64,000 nt of DNA. Origin: Kitasatospora viridis (GTDB lineage Bacteria > Actinomycetota > Actinomycetes > Streptomycetales > Streptomycetaceae). Position 1 is the first letter of the stretch. Every line of letters starts with the position of its first letter. This document shows positions 23,843-31,880 of this stretch, piece by piece. The notes below the pieces were generated by a model. That model was given only the letters and a program-made list of their open reading frames with translations, ran no database searches and was not told where the DNA came from. The stretch spans positions 1-64,000 of the forward strand of contig NZ_VIWT01000001.1 of assembly GCF_007829815.1 (NCBI RefSeq), given 5' to 3'. Made by a program: the position numbers and the translations under genes.

Positions 23843-24286
23843 ATGAGCATGCAGCCCGGCGACGCGCTCGCCTCACACAACTTCGGCCTGCAGATCGACG
23901 GTGTTCTCGTCGAGTACCTGCAGGAGGTCAGCGGCCTGTCGATGAAGCAGGACGTGATCGAGTACAAGCAGGTGACCCCGCAGGGTCAGCTGGTCACCAA
24001 GAAGATGCCCGGCGTGAAGCAGGCCGGCGAGTGCACCGTGGTCCGCGGCATGACCCACTCGGCGGCGTTCAGCCAGTGGATCCAGGAGTCGATCTACGGC
24101 AACATGTCGTCGGCCCGCAAGAACGCCACCATCATCATGATGGACTACACCAACGCCCCGGTGAAGCGCTACCACATGCGCAACGCCTGGTGCAGCTCGG
24201 TGGAGGCCAGCACGGTCAAGGCCGGCGAGGCCTCGGCGCTCACCGAGACCATCTCGATCACCTACGAAGAGCTGGTCATCGAGTAA
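23843..24286 (+). CDS. cis1a: CIS inner tube protein (gp19/Hcp-like)
   Basis: 147 residues. The tube protomer stacks as hexameric rings inside the sheath. FGLQIDGVLVEYLQEVSGLS and MKQDVIEYKQVTPQGQLVTK, then VVRGMTHSAAFSQWIQESIY, are standard for the T4 gp19-like family. The ATG at 23843 is favoured over one two codons later because GGAAGGAG lies 9 bases upstream. Its stop overlaps the next start (TAATG). It directly follows the sheath, as in other CIS and R-type tailocins. Confidence 0.95.
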   Translation: MSMQPGDALASHNFGLQIDGVLVEYLQEVSGLSMKQDVIEYKQVTPQGQLVTKKMPGVKQAGECTVVRGMTHSAAFSQWIQESIYGNMSSARKNATIIMMDYTNAPVKRYHMRNAWCSSVEASTVKAGEASALTETISITYEELVIE

Positions 24287-24768
24287 TGCGTCGTCAAGCG
24301 ACGGTCGCGCCGGGGCCCTTCCAGGCCCCGGCTCCGGCCACGGCTCCAGGTGCGGCCGCTCCGGCGGCCGCTCCGCCCGCACCCGTGACGCAGCGTCAGA
24401 CCCTGCAGACGGAGTTCGAGTTCGAGCTCCCGCGCGGGTACGTGGACGACTCCGGCACGGTGCACCGGCGCGGCGCGATGCGGCTGGCCACCGCGCGGGA
24501 CGAGCTGATCCCGCTGCGCGACGTGCGGGTGCAGGAGAACCCGGCGTACCTGTCGGTGGTGCTGCTCGGTCGGGTGATCACCCGGCTCGGCGACCTGCCG
24601 ATGGTGCACGACGGCGTGGTGGAGAACATGTTCGCCTCCGACCTCGCCTTCCTGCAGGACTTCTACCGCCAGGTCAACTCCGAGGGGCACACCCGCGCGG
24701 CGGTCAACTGCCCGCACTGCGAGCAGCCCTTCGAGGTCGAGCTGGGCGGGAGCCGCCTGGGGGAATAG
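24286..24768 (+). CDS. CIS tail-assembly-chaperone-like protein with CxxC
   Basis: 160 residues. The first ~45 are Ala/Pro-rich and probably disordered; the rest is a compact domain (FEFELPRGYVDDSGTVHRRG, then RLATARDELIPLRDVRVQEN) ending in a single CPHCEQPFEVEL pair that could bind metal as half of a ribbon. Proteins of this kind occupy the place between tube and tape-measure genes where phages keep tail assembly chaperones. It is joined to the tube gene by TAATG and to the next gene by TAGTG. A chaperone role is inferred from position. A copy of the 15-bp palindrome family (24385-24399) is embedded in the coding sequence. Confidence 0.8.
   Translation: MRRQATVAPGPFQAPAPATAPGAAAPAAAPPAPVTQRQTLQTEFEFELPRGYVDDSGTVHRRGAMRLATARDELIPLRDVRVQENPAYLSVVLLGRVITRLGDLPMVHDGVVENMFASDLAFLQDFYRQVNSEGHTRAAVNCPHCEQPFEVELGGSRLGE
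24385..24399. repeat. Palindrome-family copy inside a coding region
   Basis: GTGACGCAGCGTCAG: identical to 8818-8832, read here as Val-Thr-Gln-Arg-Gln. Confidence 0.5.
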
Positions 24769-24926
24769 TGACGTACGCGACCGACCGCCTCTACCAGGAG
24801 GTCGCGTACATCGCCTACCACTTCCACTGGGGTCAGGACGAGATCCTGGACATGGAGCACCGCGACCGACGCCGGTACGTGGAGGAGATCGCGGGGCTCG
24901 TCGCCCGCGCCGGAGCAGAGGGCTGA
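24768..24926 (+). CDS. Small CIS protein, DUF6760-like
   Basis: 52 residues from a GTG that overlaps the preceding TAG (TAGTG). The sequence TDRLYQEVAYIAYHFHWGQD then EILDMEHRDRRRYVEEIAGL is highly helical with aromatic/His residues, as in the short DUF6760 proteins that accompany CIS tube genes. Together with the preceding gene it resembles the gpG/gpGT pair of lambda-like tails (long protein then a short downstream partner). Too short to be detected by simple ORF size cut-offs. GAGGAG at its end serves the next gene. Confidence 0.8.
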   Translation: MTYATDRLYQEVAYIAYHFHWGQDEILDMEHRDRRRYVEEIAGLVARAGAEG

Positions 24927-24936
24927 GGAGACGCCG

Positions 24937-27900
24937 ATGGGCATCCTGAACTGGCGTGGCCGCCGGGCGGGTTCGGGCACGGATGCGACCTCGGCCACGG
25001 ACTCCGGCCCGACTGCGGGAGCGGCGGCCGAGGCGCCCGCCGAGGCCGCTCCGGCCGCCCGGCCCCGGGTGCGGGACTGGCCCGCCCTGGCACCGCTGCG
25101 GCCGGTGCTGGGCGACGGGGTGCGCGCGGTCAGCGCGGCGGGGTTCGGGGGAACCCTGACGGCGTTCCAGAACCCCTCGTTCGTCGGCGAGTTGTCGCAC
25201 TCGGTGCAGCGCAGCGCGCCCGCCGGGCTGGCCCACGGGCTGCTCCGCGCGGTGCCCGTGCGGTCGGCCGAGCTCGGCCTGCCCGCGCTGCGGCTGCCGG
25301 TCGTGAGTGCGGTGGCGGCGAACCCGGCGGTGGAGGGCGCGGGTTGGGGTGAGACCGGCCTGCTGGGGACCTCGCGGACCGTCCGGACCTCGGGGCTCGC
25401 GGCGGGACCGGGCTCGGCTGCTCCGGCGGCCGCGCCAGTACCGGTGTCGGTGCCGGTGGCGCGGGCGGTCGCTCCGGGAGCTGCCAGAACGCCGAGCGTG
25501 CCCGCGGTGACGCCCACGTCGAAGTCCGCCGGTACCCGGGAGGCGGCGAGCCCCGCGACGACTCCGGCGGCTGCGAAGCCGGCTGCGGTGCAGGCGGGTT
25601 CACCAACGTCGGCGGGCGCGGCTCGCCCGGTGAGCCGCGCCACGAGTGCCGCCGGTGCCCCCGTGCAGCGGCGAGCCGTGGCGGCCCGCCCCTCGCTGAC
25701 CACGGCCCGCCCCACCCTGCCGGTGCTGCGGCGCGTCGCGTCGCACCGGCCTGCCGCCACCCCGGCCGCAGCCGTGCCGGACGCCTCCGACGACTCCGCG
25801 CGAGCGGCGGCTCCGGCAGCCGCTCCCCCGGTTGCTCCCGTTCCGGCGCCTGCTCCTGTCGCTGCTCCTGCTCCTGCTCCGCTGACGCCGGGTCAGCGGG
25901 TGATGACCTCCGCGGCGCTGCCCGTGAAGGCGCCCACCACGCCCACCAGGCCCACCACACCCAGCACGCCTGCGGCGGCCCCGGCCGCGCCCGTGCAGCG
26001 GTCGGCCGCGCCTGCGGCCGTGACCAAGCCGAGCACGCCCAGCGCACCGCGCACACCCGGTACTTCGAGCGCGCCCCGCACGCCGAGTCCGTCCCCGGTG
26101 CCTGCCACGCCGAGCGCGCCGGCGCCGACACGCGGCGCCGCCGTGCCGCCCGTGAAGGCCGCCGCGCCTGCGGCCCCCGTGGCGAAGCCCGACGCACCTG
26201 GCAAGGCGTCGGCTGTCGCACCGTCAGGACCGGCTACTCCGGCCGCCCCGACCGCCCCGATGCCCGACCTCCCCGTGCGGTCAGCCACCCCGACCGCCGC
26301 GCCCGCTGCGGTCGCGCCCGCCCCCGTCCAGCGTCGAGTCGCGGACGCTCCGGCCCCCCGCGCGGCGGCAGCTCCCACTCCGAACACCCCGAAGACTCTG
26401 AACACCCCGAGCGCCCCGAGCCCCCGGCCGGCGACGCCCACTCCGGCCGTCCAGCGCGCCGCCTCCAACACCCCCGCGAGCACCCCCTCCCCCGCCGCCA
26501 CGCCCACGGCGGCCGCCCGGCCGAGCGCCGGCCCGGCGCAGGATCACCCGGTCCAGCGGAAGGCGACGCCCGCGCCCACCGCCTCGCCGGCCCCCGCACC
26601 CGCGACCACGCCCGCCGAGCTGCCCGTGGCACCCACCGTCCAGCGGGCGACGGCGACCCCGCCCGTGCAGCGCGCCGCCACCAGCGCTCCCGCGCCGCGA
26701 CCGGCCACCGCCGGCAGCAGCACCCCGGTGCCGCCCGCGACCACGCCCGCCGTCACCCCGGCTGCCACCCGCGCCGCCACGCCGGCCCCCGGCCCGACCA
26801 CCAGCCAGGCCCCGGCCCCCAACGCGCCGACCTTGCAGCACGGTTCGGTGCGGCCCGCGCGCACCGTCGCCCCGCTGGTCAGCGCCCGGCCGACGGTCGC
26901 CACCCTCACCACCCAGCGCGCGCTCGCGGCCCCCGGTCGGCCCGCCCCCGCGCGGGCGGCCGGCAGCGCGCCGAGGCCGGTGTCCGCCGCCGCCCAACCG
27001 GCCGCGCCCGCACCGGCCGCCGCGCCGACGCCGGTCGTGCCGCTCACCGCCGTTCCCGCCGCTCCCCTCGCCGCCACGGGCACCCGCCCGGTCGTCCCCA
27101 CCGCGCCGATGCAGCGCGCCGTCACACCGGCGCCCGCCCCCGCAGCCGCCGTGCGCCCGGCCGGGCCGACCCTTCCGACCGGCCCGGCCGCGTCCGTCCA
27201 ACGCGCCGCAGCCGCACCCGTGTTCACCACCCCCGCCGTCCCCGTCCAGCCGTCCCTGCCCGCACCGGCCGCCGTCCAGCGCGCCCTCGCGCCGGCGCCG
27301 ACCAACGACGCGAGGCCCGCCGTGCCCATGCCCCCGCGCCCGAACCCGAGCCCGATGCAGCAGCCCAGCACCCCCACCCCGCCGGCGCCCGTCAGCCCGC
27401 CGGCGACCCCGTCGGCCCCGGCAGCGCCCGCCGCCAGCCCGTTCCCGCCGGCCGTGCAGCGCGCCGCCAAGGCCCTGGCGCCCACCGCCGCCCCCACCAC
27501 CCCGCCGGTCAACGCACCATCAACCGACGCACCGTCAGCCGGTGCACCGTCACCCGCCACCCCCGCGCGCCGGATGCCCCCCATCTCCCGCCGACCGGGC
27601 CTCGGCTCCCCGCTCAACCGCCAGGCACCCGCCGCCGCACCGACCGTGCAGCGCGCCCCGGCCGCCACCCCGGCCCAGCCCATCCAGCCTGCCCAGGCTG
27701 CCCAGCCCGCCCCACCCCAGCTGCCCACGCCCCCCGCACCCCTGGCTCCCCCGGCACCCCCGGTCCAGCGCACCCCGCTGAGCCCGACCTCCCCGACCCC
27801 CACACCCCTCAGCCCGCCCCCCGCGCGCACCACCACCCGCCGCCCCGGCCTCGGCGCCCCCGTGGCCCGCACCGCCCCGGCCGCCCCCGCACCCCAGCCG

Positions 27901-28233
27901 GACCTCCCCCTCCCCACCGTGCAGCGCCGCGCCGCCGCGCCGGCACCCGCGCAGCCCCCCGTGCAGCGCACCCCGGCCGCACCCCCGGCGCCCCCGGCCA
28001 CCCGGCCACCGCAGCCCCGCAACACCACCCCGCCCCCGGTCCAGCGGGAGGCCGGCGGCTCGACCACCTCGGCCGCGCGCCCCGCCGAGTCCCCGGCCGA
28101 GCCGCACGCCTGGAGCGATGCCGAACTCGACGACCTGGCCCGCCGCCTGATCAACCCGCTGAGCCGCCTGCTGCGCGCCGAGCTGCGCCACGACCGCGAG
28201 CGGATCGGCCGCCCCCGCGACCCGCTCCGCTGA
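24937..28233 (+). CDS. Giant Pro/Ala-rich VQR-repeat protein of the CIS operon
   Basis: 1,098 residues. Residues ~1-150 are moderately complex (MGILNWRGRRAG, VRDWPALAPLRPVLGDGVRA, SFVGELSHSVQRSAPAGLAH). About 150-1050 are Pro/Ala/Thr low complexity punctuated by about 17 VQR (once MQR) tripeptides, usually PVQRxA. The last ~45 residues are helical and charged: SDAELDDLARRLINPLSRLL then RAELRHDRERIGRP. No signal peptide, no membrane helix. It sits between the two tube genes, where related Streptomyces CIS loci carry a tape-measure- or cargo-related gene. I do not recognise a catalytic domain. Candidate roles: disordered tape measure filling the tube lumen, cargo or cargo adaptor. VQR-like tripeptides also occur in DUF4157 proteins linked to CIS loci, from memory. 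ATG follows GAGGAG. Confidence 0.75.
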   Translation: MGILNWRGRRAGSGTDATSATDSGPTAGAAAEAPAEAAPAARPRVRDWPALAPLRPVLGDGVRAVSAAGFGGTLTAFQNPSFVGELSHSVQRSAPAGLAHGLLRAVPVRSAELGLPALRLPVVSAVAANPAVEGAGWGETGLLGTSRTVRTSGLAAGPGSAAPAAAPVPVSVPVARAVAPGAARTPSVPAVTPTSKSAGTREAASPATTPAAAKPAAVQAGSPTSAGAARPVSRATSAAGAPVQRRAVAARPSLTTARPTLPVLRRVASHRPAATPAAAVPDASDDSARAAAPAAAPPVAPVPAPAPVAAPAPAPLTPGQRVMTSAALPVKAPTTPTRPTTPSTPAAAPAAPVQRSAAPAAVTKPSTPSAPRTPGTSSAPRTPSPSPVPATPSAPAPTRGAAVPPVKAAAPAAPVAKPDAPGKASAVAPSGPATPAAPTAPMPDLPVRSATPTAAPAAVAPAPVQRRVADAPAPRAAAAPTPNTPKTLNTPSAPSPRPATPTPAVQRAASNTPASTPSPAATPTAAARPSAGPAQDHPVQRKATPAPTASPAPAPATTPAELPVAPTVQRATATPPVQRAATSAPAPRPATAGSSTPVPPATTPAVTPAATRAATPAPGPTTSQAPAPNAPTLQHGSVRPARTVAPLVSARPTVATLTTQRALAAPGRPAPARAAGSAPRPVSAAAQPAAPAPAAAPTPVVPLTAVPAAPLAATGTRPVVPTAPMQRAVTPAPAPAAAVRPAGPTLPTGPAASVQRAAAAPVFTTPAVPVQPSLPAPAAVQRALAPAPTNDARPAVPMPPRPNPSPMQQPSTPTPPAPVSPPATPSAPAAPAASPFPPAVQRAAKALAPTAAPTTPPVNAPSTDAPSAGAPSPATPARRMPPISRRPGLGSPLNRQAPAAAPTVQRAPAATPAQPIQPAQAAQPAPPQLPTPPAPLAPPAPPVQRTPLSPTSPTPTPLSPPPARTTTRRPGLGAPVARTAPAAPAPQPDLPLPTVQRRAAAPAPAQPPVQRTPAAPPAPPATRPPQPRNTTPPPVQREAGGSTTSAARPAESPAEPHAWSDAELDDLARRLINPLSRLLRAELRHDRERIGRPRDPLR

Positions 28234-28294
28234 CCGAGCGCGCCGACCCGACCACCCCGACCGCACCGACCACCCAGACCCGGAGCACCGCCAC

Positions 28295-28729
28295 ATGACC
28301 ACCTCCCTCGATCCAGGCTCCACGATCTTCTTCACGCTCACCATCGACGGGCAGGATCTCGGCCTCTTCAACGGCTGCGAGGGCCTGGCCTCCGAGGTGG
28401 ACGTGGAGACCCACGAGGAGGGCGGCAACAACGGGTTCGTCTGGCAACTGCCCTCCCGGGTGCGGTTCTCCAACATCCGGCTGACCCGCCCGCTGACCGC
28501 CGACACCGCGAAGGTGGCGGCCTGGATCTCCACCGTGGCGACCGGCATCCAGCGGCCGACGGCGCAGATCGCGGCGCTGCGGGCGGACGGTTCGATCGTC
28601 GCCCGCTGGGGCCTGCTGGACGTGCTGCCGGTGCGCTGGCAGGGGCCGACCCTGGATCCGGCGAGCCCGGCCGTGGCCACCGAGGTGCTGGAGATCGCGC
28701 ACCACGGCTTCACCGTGGCGGGGGCATAG
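28295..28729 (+). CDS. cis1b: Second CIS tube protein (tube-initiator type)
   Basis: 144 residues. TIFFTLTIDGQDLGLFNGCE, SEVDVETHEEGGNNGFVWQL and NIRLTRPLTADTAKVAAWIS belong to the gp19-like tube family but differ from the first tube protein, as do the special tube rings that join the main tube to the baseplate hub (Afp5-type). Starts 61 bp after the VQR protein and ends three bases before the LysM gene. Confidence 0.92.
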   Translation: MTTSLDPGSTIFFTLTIDGQDLGLFNGCEGLASEVDVETHEEGGNNGFVWQLPSRVRFSNIRLTRPLTADTAKVAAWISTVATGIQRPTAQIAALRADGSIVARWGLLDVLPVRWQGPTLDPASPAVATEVLEIAHHGFTVAGA

Positions 28730-28731
28730 CG

Positions 28732-29442
28732 ATGGCCCAGCCCGGTGCGAGCCTGGTCCGTGCGAGCCTGTGGATCCACGAGCCGCCGACCAGCATGCTG
28801 ATGGCGCTCGGCGGCGAGATCGGCAGCGTGGACTTCCAGTTCAACCCCAAGGAGCTGAGCCTGAGCCGGGGCGCCAACTGGCACAAGGCGGAATCGGTCG
28901 GGTACCGGCTCGGCGCGCTGCCGCGGTTCACCGGTGCCGAGCCCGCCCAGATGACGGTGCCGATCTTCCTGGACGCGAACGCGCCCGGCAGCTCGGTCAA
29001 GGTGCAGGCACAGGTGGAGCAGCTGCTCTCCTGCTGCGAGGTGTACCCGCCGAGCCTGTTCACCAAGCGGCCGTCGCCGCCCTGGGTGCGGTTCTCCTGG
29101 GGCTCGTTCAGCACGGTGCAGTTCGTCGCCTACGTGACCAGGGCGGATGCGAGCTTCACGCTGTTCAGCCCGACCGGGGAGCCGACCCGGGCCACCGTCA
29201 CGCTCGCGCTGACCGAGATCCCGCTGATCACGGGCGGTCAGAACCCGACCTCCGGCGCACTGAACGCCCGTCGGGTGCACCGCACCGTGGCGGGCGACTC
29301 GCTGCAGTCGCTGGCCTACCGGGAGTACGGCGACGCGACGGTCTGGCGGGTGATCGCCGAGGCCAACGACATCGACGACCCGATGGTGCTGGAGCCCGGC
29401 ACCGAGCTGCTGCTGCCGGCCGCCGAAGACGTCCACCGATAG
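28732..29442 (+). CDS. cis7: CIS baseplate protein with LysM domain (Afp7-like)
   Basis: 236 residues. The N-terminal part (DFQFNPKELSLSRGANWHKA, RLGALPRFTGAEPAQMTVPI) matches T4 gp53/gp54-related tube-baseplate connectors of CIS; the C terminus (about 180-232) is a LysM: HRTVAGDSLQSLAYREYGDA, then IAEANDIDDPMVLEPGTELL. In CIS and phages this LysM usually works as a structural clamp between hub and sheath rather than in peptidoglycan binding. Follows the second tube gene by two bases. Confidence 0.93.
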   Translation: MAQPGASLVRASLWIHEPPTSMLMALGGEIGSVDFQFNPKELSLSRGANWHKAESVGYRLGALPRFTGAEPAQMTVPIFLDANAPGSSVKVQAQVEQLLSCCEVYPPSLFTKRPSPPWVRFSWGSFSTVQFVAYVTRADASFTLFSPTGEPTRATVTLALTEIPLITGGQNPTSGALNARRVHRTVAGDSLQSLAYREYGDATVWRVIAEANDIDDPMVLEPGTELLLPAAEDVHR

Positions 29443-29462
29443 GGAGTCGGAGAAACACCACC

Positions 29463-31355
29463 ATGAGCCTCGGTACCTACTCCAACATCCTCTACGTCGA
29501 GATCGAAGGCGCGCCGCTGCCGGACAAGTTGGCCGACCAACTGCAGGAGGGCTGGGTCGACGCGAGCGTCAACGTCCCGGCCGCCTTCCAGCTGGTCTTC
29601 AACGACCAGGGCCGGGAGATCACCAAGGACTTCCCGCAACTGCGGATCGGTGCCAAGGCGGTGCTCTACCCGTACACCGACGGCAACAAGGGCGCGGCGC
29701 TGGTGACCGGTGAGATCACCGCGCTGGAGTCGGAGTCCGACACGACGTCCAAGCAGCTGGTGGTGCGCGGTTTCGACAAGGCACACCGGCTGCTGCGCAC
29801 CCGCCGGGTGGCCGGCTACCCGAACATGACCGCCGACGAGATCGTCCGCACCCTGGCCGGCAAGTGCGGGGTGCCGCTCGGCACGGTCCAGAGCACCAGC
29901 ACCATCTACGAGTTGTGCACCCAGCCGAACGTCACCGACTGGGACTTCCTGTGCCGGCTGGCCCGGGAGAACGACCTCTACCTGTTCGTCGACAACCTGG
30001 GCCTGCTGCAGTTCACCTCGCTGCTGCCGGCCTCGGCGGCGCCGCCGGACACCGTGCCCGCCGCGCAGAGCCAGTTCGTGCTGGACTTCGAGACCACCAT
30101 GCTGCGCAGCCGGGCCACGGTGACCGCCGCCGGGCAGGTCTCCGAGGTCGACGTCCGTGGCTGGAACGTGGCCGCCAAGCGGGCGTTGACGGCGCTGACG
30201 CCGACCAGCGGAAACCCCGACGTGCTGCCGGGCACCACCCCGGACGAGCTGGTGGCGGTCTTCGGCACGGCCCGGCTGACCGGCACCGAGGTGCCGTTCG
30301 ACACCCAGGCCGAGGTCACCAAGGCGTCCAAGGGCCTGATGGAGGACATCACCGCGGGCTTCGCCGAGCTGGAGGTCGTGGTGGTCGGCAACCCGGAGCT
30401 GAAGCCGGGTCGGCCGGTCGCGGTCAAGGGCGCGGGCCAGCCCTTCGAGGGCCGGTACACCGTGACCGGCACCCGGCACGTGTTCTCCGGCGGTACCCAG
30501 TACCAGACCTGGGTCACCGTGACGGGCCGTCAGTTCCGTTCGCTGTACGGCCTGGCGTCCGGCGGGGCGGACACCGCGCCGCGGATCCCGGGGGTGGCGA
30601 ACGCGCTGGTCACCAACATCCAGGACCCGCTGCGGCAGGGCCGGGTCAAGCTCTCCTTCCCTTGGCTGTCCGAGGACTACGAGAGCGACTGGTGCCGGGT
30701 GGCGCAGTTCGGCGGGGTGCGCGGCGGCGGGCTGATGCTGCCGGACGTGCACGACGAGGTGCTGGTGGCCTTCGACCGCGGTTCGCTGGACCACCCGTAC
30801 GTGATCGCCGGCCTGTACAACGGGATCGACCGGCCGACCCCGGACCCGGACGGGATCGATCCGGTGGACGGCACCAGCGGGGCGGTCAACTGGCGCAGCG
30901 TGGCGAACCGGCGCGGCGACATCGTCGAGCTGCTGGAGGCGGAGACGCACGCCGAGCGCGGCATCCGGCTGCGCACCGGCGACCGCACGCTCAAGGTCCA
31001 CCTGGACGACACCAGCACCAAGATCACCATCCAGAGCGACGGCAGCATCCTGATCGACGGCACCACCACGGTCAGCGTGCAGGCCGGCGCGGACCTCAAC
31101 CTGCAGGCCGGCGGCACCGTCTCGATCAAGGCCGGCGGGGCGGTCAACATCAACGCGGGCGGCGCGGTGGCCATCGAGGCGGTCGGCGACGCGAGTATGA
31201 GCGCCGCCGGCGCGGTCTCGATGGAGGCGGCCGGTGACGCGAGCGTCACCGCGGCCGGCGCGGTGGACCTGACCGCCGTCGGCACGCTGACCGCCGCCGC
31301 CGTCACCGTCGAGCTGGCCGGCATCGTCACCGCCAACGGCCTGCCGGTCGTCTGA
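29463..31355 (+). CDS. cis8: CIS spike protein, VgrG/gp27-gp5-like, with octapeptide-repeat needle
   Basis: 630 residues. The gp27-like hub (about 1-360) includes LVVRGFDKAHRLLRTRRVAG then YPNMTADEIVRTLAGKCGVP; the gp5 OB domain is near 370-470 (VTNIQDPLRQGRVKLSFPWL, GGGLMLPDVHDEVLVAFDRG). From about 537 to 616 there are some ten 8-residue repeats of the form [VLA]-x-[VILM]-x-A-x-G-x (VSVQAGAD, VSIKAGGA, VNINAGGA), equivalent to the VxGxxxxx repeats that build the triple beta-helix of T4 gp5. It ends with a palindrome copy at the stop codon. No lysozyme domain. Confidence 0.93.
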   Translation: MSLGTYSNILYVEIEGAPLPDKLADQLQEGWVDASVNVPAAFQLVFNDQGREITKDFPQLRIGAKAVLYPYTDGNKGAALVTGEITALESESDTTSKQLVVRGFDKAHRLLRTRRVAGYPNMTADEIVRTLAGKCGVPLGTVQSTSTIYELCTQPNVTDWDFLCRLARENDLYLFVDNLGLLQFTSLLPASAAPPDTVPAAQSQFVLDFETTMLRSRATVTAAGQVSEVDVRGWNVAAKRALTALTPTSGNPDVLPGTTPDELVAVFGTARLTGTEVPFDTQAEVTKASKGLMEDITAGFAELEVVVVGNPELKPGRPVAVKGAGQPFEGRYTVTGTRHVFSGGTQYQTWVTVTGRQFRSLYGLASGGADTAPRIPGVANALVTNIQDPLRQGRVKLSFPWLSEDYESDWCRVAQFGGVRGGGLMLPDVHDEVLVAFDRGSLDHPYVIAGLYNGIDRPTPDPDGIDPVDGTSGAVNWRSVANRRGDIVELLEAETHAERGIRLRTGDRTLKVHLDDTSTKITIQSDGSILIDGTTTVSVQAGADLNLQAGGTVSIKAGGAVNINAGGAVAIEAVGDASMSAAGAVSMEAAGDASVTAAGAVDLTAVGTLTAAAVTVELAGIVTANGLPVV

Positions 31356-31366
31356 TGCGGCATCAG
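31352..31366. repeat. Perfect opposed-stop palindrome at the spike stop codon
   Basis: CTGATGC-G-GCATCAG, perfect 7-bp arms. The left arm supplies the spike TGA and overlaps the mini-ORF ATG. Confidence 0.65.
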
Positions 31367-31441
31367 CAGATGGAGGAGCAGAAGCAGATGAAGACCCCAC
31401 GGACCCCGCAGCCACCGATCGGCGGGTGCGGCCGTGGCTGA
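31355..31441 (+). CDS. Possible 28-codon mini-ORF between spike and gp25 genes
   Basis: ATG overlaps the spike stop (TGATG) and the TGA overlaps the gp25 GTG region (gp25 starts at 31434). The peptide is MRHQQMEEQKQMKTPRTPQP then PIGGCGRG. An internal ATG at 31388, 10 bases after GGAGGA, would give 17 residues. In other CIS a PAAR spike-tip gene occupies this place; the peptide is far too short for PAAR. It may simply couple translation of gp25 to the spike. Low confidence that the product matters. Confidence 0.3.
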   Translation: MRHQQMEEQKQMKTPRTPQPPIGGCGRG

Positions 31442-31880
31442 GCAGTTCGTCGGCTCCGGCTGGGCCTTCCCGCTGCGGATCTCGCCGTCCGGCGGGATCG
31501 CGCTGGTCAGCCGGGAGCGGGAGATCGAGGAGGCGATCCAGCTGGTGCTGTGCACCGCGCCGGGCGAGCGGCCGATGCGCCCGGAGTTCGGCTGCGCCAT
31601 CCACGACCTGGTCTTCGCGCCGGTGGACGAGGCCACGGCGGGCCGGATCCAGTACGAGGTGCGGACCTGCCTGGACCGCTGGGAGCCGCGGATCGAGGTG
31701 CGCGAGGTCTCGGTGACCGCCGACCCGGACGAGGAGGGGGTGCTGCTGATCGACGTGCGCTACTCGATCCGCGGCACCAACAACCCGCGCAGCCTGGTCT
31801 TCCCGTTCTACGTCATCCCGTCGCACGACGACCCGTCAGAGTCCGCTGCCAGTGCGGCCCCCACCGAAAGCGAAGCCTGA
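31434..31880 (+). CDS. cis9: CIS baseplate wedge protein, GPW/gp25 family
   Basis: 148 residues. GSGWAFPLRISPSGGIALVS, EREIEEAIQLVLCTAPGERP and MRPEFGCAIHDLVFAPVDEA contain the EPR-like/gp25 core that caps the sheath on the baseplate. The C-terminal tail is Ser/Ala/Glu-rich. GTG start; the stop overlaps the next ATG (TGATG). Position between spike and baseplate J protein is canonical. Confidence 0.95.
   Translation: MAEQFVGSGWAFPLRISPSGGIALVSREREIEEAIQLVLCTAPGERPMRPEFGCAIHDLVFAPVDEATAGRIQYEVRTCLDRWEPRIEVREVSVTADPDEEGVLLIDVRYSIRGTNNPRSLVFPFYVIPSHDDPSESAASAAPTESEA

Noticed and set aside
25400..28100. Repeats resembling a CRISPR array or satellite DNA
   Set aside because: The repetition comes from Pro/Ala/Thr codons of one intact 1,098-codon gene; unit length and spacing are irregular and the frame is open throughout.
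27550..29436. Long minus-strand ORF opposite the VQR protein and baseplate genes
   Set aside because: Gly/Arg/Ala-rich shadow frame created by high GC; the plus-strand frames carry clear family motifs.
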